DNA from: Bacteroidales bacterium
GTDB lineage: Bacteria > Bacteroidota > Bacteroidia > Bacteroidales > UBA932
Length of the DNA stretch: 46,183 nt
NCBI GenBank assembly: GCA_017961175.1
Contig: JAGCXV010000009.1
Span: 1-46,183 of the forward strand
Direction: 5' to 3'
Each line of letters begins with the position of its first letter. Positions within the stretch are counted from its first letter, which is position 1. Under the pieces are notes generated by a model. That model was not told the DNA's origin. It did not search any database and saw nothing but the letters and a program-made list of their open reading frames with translations. Position numbers and translations under genes: made by a program. Shown in pieces: positions 41,583-46,183 of the stretch.

Positions 41583-42460
41583 TAAAGAAACATTGCTATC
41601 AAATAAAACAAGAATGCTGCAGGCCAGGCCAGAAGCCCGCTGTCGAACCTGTCAAGAAGTCCCCCGTGCCCTGGCATTATCCTGCCTGCATCCTTCTTCT
41701 GGAAATGGCGCTTGATCTTGCTCTCGACCAGATCGCCGAATACGCTGAAGATACATACCACCAGGCCGAACAGAGCGGAAACCAAGTAAGGGAATTGTGG
41801 CAGCAGAAGGTTGAATGCCCTGAGTACAACTGCCGTAATAACAGAAAGCACTACGGCTCCATATACTCCCTCCCAGGATTTTTTCGGGGAAACGGAAGGC
41901 ATGAGCTTATGCCCCCTCTCACCCTGCCCGAAAGCCGTTCCTATGCAATATGCCCCCACATCCCCCATCCACATCACGATCAGCAGGGAAGCGATAGCCC
42001 ATCCGTCAAAATAATACGAACCGGCTTCACTGTAAGAAATCTGAACTGAAATGGCAGAAACCCCTGACAACAGTGAAAATGGCAAAGCCAGGTATAAAAG
42101 GGAAGACAGGGAAAACGACATGTAAAACTTCTCTCCCTCCAAAAGATCGACTACAGGAATCGCGATGACCAGAAGCAGCAGAACTATCAGGATATAAACT
42201 GAAAAGTCAGCCTCATGGTCAAAGCAAAGGATCAAAGCCAAAGCCAAGAACAATAATAAGGCGGCGACCATAGAAACAATCTTGAGCACCACCTTCCCCT
42301 TGCCTATCGTAAGGCGGAGATATTCGTAGTCGGTTCTGACAAGATAGAAAGAAAAGAGGATAAGGAAAGGAAGCGGGTCATGGGGAACGATAATAAGTGA
42401 TGCCAGGGTCAAGGCAGTGAACACCACCCCGCTGATTGTCCTTATCATAAACTCTTTCAT
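41579..42460 (-). CDS. cdsA: Phosphatidate cytidylyltransferase
   Basis: CdsA makes CDP-diacylglycerol, the precursor of all phospholipids, at the inner membrane. The 293-residue protein has eight or so hydrophobic segments and the diagnostic C-terminal signature SKIKRHFQKKDAGRIMPGHG followed by GLLDRFDSGL. It overlaps psd by 4 bp and follows ftsH by 11 bp, in the order rsfS-ftsH-cdsA-psd widespread in Bacteroidota. Grouping CdsA with FtsH fits the role of FtsH in lipid balance, though this is inference. Confidence 0.97.
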   Translation of the reverse strand: MKEFMIRTISGVVFTALTLASLIIVPHDPLPFLILFSFYLVRTDYEYLRLTIGKGKVVLKIVSMVAALLLFLALALILCFDHEADFSVYILIVLLLLVIAIPVVDLLEGEKFYMSFSLSSLLYLALPFSLLSGVSAISVQISYSEAGSYYFDGWAIASLLIVMWMGDVGAYCIGTAFGQGERGHKLMPSVSPKKSWEGVYGAVVLSVITAVVLRAFNLLLPQFPYLVSALFGLVVCIFSVFGDLVESKIKRHFQKKDAGRIMPGHGGLLDRFDSGLLAWPAAFLFYLIAMFLY

Positions 42461-42471
42461 ATCAGGCTGTT

Positions 42472-44463
42472 TTATTCAGTCTTTGCTTCTGTGTTCTCAG
42501 GAAGTTCCTGAGGTGTTTCTGGGAGTTCCTTTGCAGGAGCCTCAGCCTCGAGTTCCTTTACCCTAGGGCCGTAGATTCTCTCGAGGTCCTCTGCAAAGAT
42601 CACCTCTTTCTCAAGGAGAAGCTGGGCCAGCTGCTTGAAACCGTCCATGTGGCTTTCAAGGACGTCCTTCGCCATCTGGTGAGCCTTGTCAATAAGGGCT
42701 TTGGTTTCATTGTCCACCATCTCTGCGGTCTTCTCGCTGAACGGCTTGGAGAGCTGATAGCCATCCTCCTGGAAGTTGTACCAGGAAACATTTCCAACCT
42801 TATCGCTCATGCCGTAGTAGGCAACCATGGCGTAAGCCATCTTGGTAAGCCTCTCAAGATCGTTGAGAGCGCCGGAAGAAATCTTGTTGTTTATTATTTC
42901 CTCAGCGACACGGCCGCCTATAAGGCTCGCCATCTCGTCCATCATCTGCTCCTTGGTCATAATCTGCCTCTCTTCAGGCACATACCAGGCTGCTCCGAGG
43001 GCCTTGCCTCGCGGAATTATGGTAACCTTCAGAAGCGGATTCGCGTTCGGCAGGAACCAGCTTACTGTAGCGTGCCCGGCCTCGTGGAAGGCGATAGTAC
43101 GCTTTTCTGAAGGAGGGATAATCTTGCTCTTGCGCTCCAGACCGCCGACAATCCTGTCTATGGCATCCAGGAAGTCCTGCTTGTCAACGTGCTTCTTGTT
43201 GTGGCGCGCTGCAATCAGGGCTGCCTCGTTGCAGACGTTGGCAATATCAGCTCCGCTGAATCCAGGAGTCTGCTTTGCAAGGAAACTTGTATCAAGATCC
43301 GGATCCAGCTTAAGCTTCTTGAGATGAACCTTGAAGATAGCCTCGCGGTCCTTCAGTTCCGGAAGGTCTATGGTTATCTGGCGGTCGAACCTGCCGGCTC
43401 TCATAAGTGCCTTGTCCAGGATATCGGCACGGTTGGTTGCGGCAAGTATGATAACGCCGCTGTTGGTCCCGAATCCGTCCATTTCGGTAAGGAGCTGGTT
43501 CAGCGTATTCTCCCTTTCATCGTTGGAAGAGAATCCGACATTCTTGCCCCTGGCTCTTCCTACGGCATCGATCTCATCTATGAATACGATGCAAGGAGCC
43601 TTTTCCTTCGCCTGCTTGAAGAGGTCCCTTACCCTGGAAGCTCCCACTCCGACGAACATCTCCACAAAATCACTTCCGCTCATGGAGAAGAACGGAACGT
43701 TTGCCTCTCCTGCCACGGCCTTGGCCAGCAGGGTCTTTCCTGTACCTGGAGGGCCTATAAGAAGCGCTCCCTTAGGAATCTTGCCTCCCAGGCTGGTATA
43801 TTTCGACGGACTCTTCAAAAAGTCCACGATTTCCATGATCTCCACCTTAGCCTCTTCAAGACCGGCTACATCCTTGAAGGTAACCTTCACCTTGCTGTTC
43901 TTGTCAAACACCTTGGCCTGGCTCTTTCCAACGGAGAAGATTCCTCCTCCGCCTCCACCGCTTCCGCCGCCACCTCCGGCCATGCCCTTGGACAGACGGC
44001 TGAAAAGATAGATGGTGAAAATGATGAACAGGAGCGGCCACAGCCAGTTGAAGATATTGCCCCAGTAATCGGTTGCGTTATCCAGGGTATATTCAAACTT
44101 CTTGTTTTCCGGCAGGGTGTCTCTCAGGCCACTGAACTCCTTCTCCACGTCAAACAGTGCAGGAAGCTGGAAATAGAACAGGTTCTGGTACTTGAGTTCC
44201 TTACCTCCGAACTTGTTCTCGTATTTCTTGAGGCGGTCCTTCTTGATGGTAACGGTTCCCGTCTGCTCGTTCATCACATAGTTGATCTTCTCAACATCTC
44301 CCTCGGCAATCATCTTCTCCTTCACCTCGTACCACTCCGTCTTCATAGGCTCCCCTCCGTCATAGTGGAACCACATATAAAGGAGAAGAAGGATCAGCGG
44401 AATGTAGATCCAGGTAATCACTGAAGACAAAGGGTTCTTCTTCTTGTTGTTATTCTGCGCCAT
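42472..44463 (-). CDS. ftsH: ATP-dependent zinc metalloprotease FtsH
   Basis: FtsH is a membrane-bound hexameric AAA+ protease that degrades membrane and short-lived soluble proteins. The 663 residues show a first membrane helix (about 14-32), a periplasmic domain (about 33-135), a second helix (138-154) and a Gly-rich linker (162-174). AAA+ motifs follow: Walker A GPPGTGKT (237-244), Walker B CIVFIDEID (291-299) and the SRH ATNRADILDKALMRAGRFDR. The zinc site is HEAGH (460-464). The C-terminal tail is Glu/Pro-rich. The start is 5 bp after the rsfS stop codon. Confidence 0.98.
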   Translation of the reverse strand: MAQNNNKKKNPLSSVITWIYIPLILLLLYMWFHYDGGEPMKTEWYEVKEKMIAEGDVEKINYVMNEQTGTVTIKKDRLKKYENKFGGKELKYQNLFYFQLPALFDVEKEFSGLRDTLPENKKFEYTLDNATDYWGNIFNWLWPLLFIIFTIYLFSRLSKGMAGGGGGSGGGGGGIFSVGKSQAKVFDKNSKVKVTFKDVAGLEEAKVEIMEIVDFLKSPSKYTSLGGKIPKGALLIGPPGTGKTLLAKAVAGEANVPFFSMSGSDFVEMFVGVGASRVRDLFKQAKEKAPCIVFIDEIDAVGRARGKNVGFSSNDERENTLNQLLTEMDGFGTNSGVIILAATNRADILDKALMRAGRFDRQITIDLPELKDREAIFKVHLKKLKLDPDLDTSFLAKQTPGFSGADIANVCNEAALIAARHNKKHVDKQDFLDAIDRIVGGLERKSKIIPPSEKRTIAFHEAGHATVSWFLPNANPLLKVTIIPRGKALGAAWYVPEERQIMTKEQMMDEMASLIGGRVAEEIINNKISSGALNDLERLTKMAYAMVAYYGMSDKVGNVSWYNFQEDGYQLSKPFSEKTAEMVDNETKALIDKAHQMAKDVLESHMDGFKQLAQLLLEKEVIFAEDLERIYGPRVKELEAEAPAKELPETPQELPENTEAKTE

Positions 44464-44468
44464 ATTGT

Positions 44469-44927
44469 CTAGTCTTCATAAACTTTTTTGTCACAATCGC
44501 TCCACAAATCCTCCAGGCGATAGAAATTCCTGTATTCTGTCTGGAAGATATGCACCACGATATCCCCATAATCCTGGATGATCCAGAAGCGGTTTTCCTT
44601 ACCCTGTGAACGCAGTACCTTCTTCTTCAGACGCTCTATCATCCGGTCCTCAACATTATCCGCAATCGCGGAGACGTTGGTAGTGGAATCCGCATTGCAG
44701 ATTACGAAAAAGTCGCAGATGCCGCTTCCTTCCTTCCTCAAATCCAGGGAAATCACATTCTGGCCCTTCTTTTCCAGAATGGCATCGGTGATCACCTCCA
44801 TATCGCTTGGAAGGGCTTTCTTCTCAACCTTCTTTGCAGGAGTTTTCTTTGCGGCGGCCTTCTTTGCAGGGGCCTTCACGGTCTTTTTTGCGGGAGCTTT
44901 TGCTGTAGTGGCTTTCTTTAACGTCAT
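44469..44927 (-). CDS. rsfS: Ribosomal silencing factor RsfS with basic N-terminal tail
   Basis: RsfS (YbeB/Iojap) binds bL14 on the 50S subunit and blocks 30S joining in starvation. The core (about 40-152) has the typical DLRKEGSGICDFFVICNADS and YGDIVVHIF blocks. The preferred start at 44927 gives 152 residues with a 38-residue Lys/Ala/Pro tail of repeated APAKK and AAKK units, like a histone H1 tail. Starts further upstream would run into the divergent promoter region. Most RsfS proteins (about 105-125 residues) lack such a tail. It heads the rsfS-ftsH-cdsA-psd operon. Confidence 0.92.
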   Translation of the reverse strand: MTLKKATTAKAPAKKTVKAPAKKAAAKKTPAKKVEKKALPSDMEVITDAILEKKGQNVISLDLRKEGSGICDFFVICNADSTTNVSAIADNVEDRMIERLKKKVLRSQGKENRFWIIQDYGDIVVHIFQTEYRNFYRLEDLWSDCDKKVYED

Positions 44928-44941
44928 ATCTTCGTATTTGT

Positions 44942-44949
44942 TAACTTTG
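44942..44949 (+). promoter_or_regulatory. Probable -7 element for birA
   Basis: TAACTTTG is an exact TAnnTTTG. TTTA at 44917-44920 with a 21-nt spacer is one base off the -33 TTTG. The box is 54 bp before the birA ATG and close to the divergent rsfS -7 box. Confidence 0.5.
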
Positions 44950-44960
44950 CATTCATCTCT

Positions 44961-44968
44961 CAAAGATA
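44961..44968 (-). promoter_or_regulatory. Probable -7 element for the rsfS operon
   Basis: Minus-strand TATCTTTG matches TAnnTTTG, 33 bp before the rsfS ATG. The nearest TTTG upstream (44993-44996) is 24 nt away, slightly too far for a classical -33 box. Confidence 0.5.
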
Positions 44969-45003
44969 AACAAAATACATCAATTATTTTGCCAAACGAC
45001 AAT

Positions 45004-45768
45004 ATGACACAAAAACTTGACATAAGGTGGCTCAAAGTCACCGATTCCACCAACAACAGGGCTCTGGAGGCCATTCCGTCAGAGAAAGACAAGACAGTCT
45101 GGGCAGCCGAGTTCCAGACCGCGGGGCGTGGCCAGAGGGGCAACAAGTGGACCAGCGACCAGGCCAAGAACCTGATGTTCTCCATCCTGCTCAAACCGGA
45201 CTTCATCCTGGCCAAGGACCAGTTCATCATATCCGTAATTGTAACCCTCGGCCTTGAGAGCTACCTCAAGAAGAAAGGCGTCTCTTCAAAGATCAAATGG
45301 CCGAATGACATCTACGTGGAAGACCGCAAGATCTGCGGCATACTCATCGAGCACGGCATTTCAGGAGATATGCTTTCCTCCAGTGTCTGCGGCATCGGCC
45401 TGAACATCAACCAGAAAAAGTTCCCGAAAGACCTTCCCAACCCTACTTCACTGATCAAAGAGCTCAAGGAAGGCACTCCTGACTTCAGCCTCACCGCTGA
45501 GCTTGAAATCCTCGTATCTGAAATCTACCGCTTCTACGACAGGGCCAGAGAAGAATTCGCCCAAACCGGAAAATTCGACTCTCTCTACAACCAATACCTT
45601 GAAAAGCTTTACCGCAAAAACGAATTCCACCGCTACATAGAAACCACTGAAAACAAAGAAGTGGAAGCAAAGATCATCGGCCTCAGCGATACTGCCTGCA
45701 TCGTCCTGGAATACCGCGACGGCTCCCGCAAGACATTTGCTTTCAAAGAAATATCATACATCATCTGA
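45004..45768 (+). CDS. birA: Biotin-[acetyl-CoA-carboxylase] ligase
   Basis: BirA activates biotin with ATP and attaches it to the carrier protein of biotin-dependent carboxylases. The 254-residue protein has the biotin-binding loop GRGQRGNKW (41-49), the catalytic KWPNDI (98-103) and a small C-terminal domain. There is no N-terminal helix-turn-helix, so this is a group I ligase without repressor function. The start at 45004 (MTQKLDIRWL) begins the family core. A TTG five codons upstream is possible but less likely. It lies divergent to rsfS and ends 8 bp before the convergent kinase gene. Confidence 0.95.
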   Translation: MTQKLDIRWLKVTDSTNNRALEAIPSEKDKTVWAAEFQTAGRGQRGNKWTSDQAKNLMFSILLKPDFILAKDQFIISVIVTLGLESYLKKKGVSSKIKWPNDIYVEDRKICGILIEHGISGDMLSSSVCGIGLNINQKKFPKDLPNPTSLIKELKEGTPDFSLTAELEILVSEIYRFYDRAREEFAQTGKFDSLYNQYLEKLYRKNEFHRYIETTENKEVEAKIIGLSDTACIVLEYRDGSRKTFAFKEISYII

Positions 45769-45776
45769 CAGCCGCC

Positions 45777-46183
45777 TTATCGGAAAATCAGGCTGAATGT
45801 TGTCTTCTCCGCTGTGGAGGACTTGAGGCTGATCTGACCGTTGTGCATCCTCATTATCTGGCGTGAGATGGCAAGCCCGATACCGCTTCCGTCTTGCTTG
45901 GTGGTGTAGAATGGCACGAACATCTGCTTCTGGGCTTCCGGGGTTATCGGCTCCCCGTCGTTTGAAACTTCAATAATGGTTACGTCGGACGAATCAATCC
46001 TGGCTTCCATCTTTATGGTCCTGGCTTTGGCCTGAATGGCATTCTTGACCAGATTGATAAGAATCTGAAGTATCTGCCCCCTGTCTGCAAACAGAATCAC
46101 GTCATCGGAGCGTTCTGCAAATGAAAGACTTGCACCGGAGGATGCCAGTTGCTCCGAAGTAAGCTCCATCACTTCTGAAGCAA
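45777..46183 (-). CDS. Sensor histidine kinase, C-terminal part
   Basis: The frame is open to the end of the window, so the N-terminal sensor and the phospho-accepting His are missing. What is seen is the HATPase_c ATP-binding domain: N box QILINLVKNAIQA, G1 EVSNDGEPI, F box MFVPFYTTKQ and G2 DGSGIGLAISRQIMRMH. It phosphorylates a response regulator that is not in this window. A GTG at 46170-46172 could be read as a start but the conserved upstream domain would be lacking, so it is treated as truncated. The G2 box GSGIGLAI and the short C-terminus place it in the NtrB/AtoS-like group (tentative). Confidence 0.93.
   Translation of the reverse strand, partial: ASEVMELTSEQLASSGASLSFAERSDDVILFADRGQILQILINLVKNAIQAKARTIKMEARIDSSDVTIIEVSNDGEPITPEAQKQMFVPFYTTKQDGSGIGLAISRQIMRMHNGQISLKSSTAEKTTFSLIFR

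Noticed and set aside
43920-43985. Low-complexity GGC-type repeat in ftsH
   Set aside because: It encodes the Gly-rich linker after the second membrane helix of FtsH, a common feature in Bacteroidota.
1-46183. Defence system, prophage, integron, IS element or CRISPR
   Set aside because: No transposase, integrase, phage, restriction, Cas, toxin-antitoxin or retron-type gene or repeat array was recognised; gene content is housekeeping throughout.

Overview
This 46.2 kb window is a chromosomal segment of a member of the Bacteroidota, most likely order Bacteroidales. The gene blocks rpmB-rpmG-DUF4295-ftsY-pheT, thrS-infC-rpmI-rplT-lepB and rsfS-ftsH-cdsA-psd are typical of the phylum. So are a Rho factor with a long Gln/Pro/Glu-rich insertion, several SPII lipoproteins, an Amidase_3-SPOR amidase next to an MCE protein, and -7 elements of the form TAnnTTTG. 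Base composition is moderate (roughly half GC by eye). I cannot name a genus: a gut Bacteroidales lineage outside Bacteroides fits, but this is inference.

Layout. 1-2102 (+): radical SAM protein (5' end cut by the window), dtd, deoC. 2099-7521 (-): ftsY and pheT followed closely by a small lipoprotein and a GH18 lipoprotein. 7575-8250 (-): bL28, bL33 and DUF4295 closed by a clear terminator. 8322-12935 (-): thrS-infC-rpmI-rplT-lepB. 13056-14616 (+): DUF4199 membrane protein and a polyprenyl-phosphate-type glycosyltransferase, convergent with a serine-acetyltransferase-like enzyme. 15289-17058 (+): 5'-nucleotidase lipoprotein whose 3' end overlaps tRNA-Val on the other strand. 17049-21884 (-): secA, lpdA, tRNA-Val. 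22000-23136 (+): YncE/BtuG-like beta-propeller lipoprotein. 23205-26398 (-): 2[4Fe-4S] ferredoxin and an M16 peptidase. 26486-29614 (+): DUF1573 protein, MeaB GTPase, ArsP_2-type transporter. 29738-33563 (-): RidA, Rho, PepD. 33600-37337 (-): DnaA, MCE protein, amidase. 37436-40870 (+): LptD-like protein and Rpe. 40923-44927 (-): Psd, CdsA, FtsH, RsfS. 45004-45768 (+): BirA. 45777-end (-): 3' part of a sensor histidine kinase.

Nearly everything is core: translation (PheT, ThrS, IF-3, four large-subunit ribosomal proteins, RsfS, Dtd, tRNA-Val), protein export and membrane quality control (FtsY, SecA, LepB, FtsH), envelope building (LptD, amidase, MCE protein, CdsA, Psd), replication initiation (DnaA), transcription termination (Rho) and central metabolism. 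I found no CRISPR array, insertion sequence, prophage, toxin-antitoxin pair or recognisable defence system, and I do not claim a new multi-gene system.

The more interesting signals are small. (1) infC appears to start at an ATC codon behind a perfect AGGAGG, in a genome where Shine-Dalgarno sites are otherwise nearly absent. (2) rpmG has a second strong Shine-Dalgarno site overlapping the rpmB stop codon. (3) The rho leader carries two hairpins behind a textbook promoter. (4) RsfS carries a histone-H1-like Lys/Ala/Pro tail. (5) Nested inverted repeats lie between the ArsP_2 and RidA genes. (6) At least two promoters sit so close to their ATG that the mRNAs should be almost leaderless. All coordinates and residue numbers were counted by hand.
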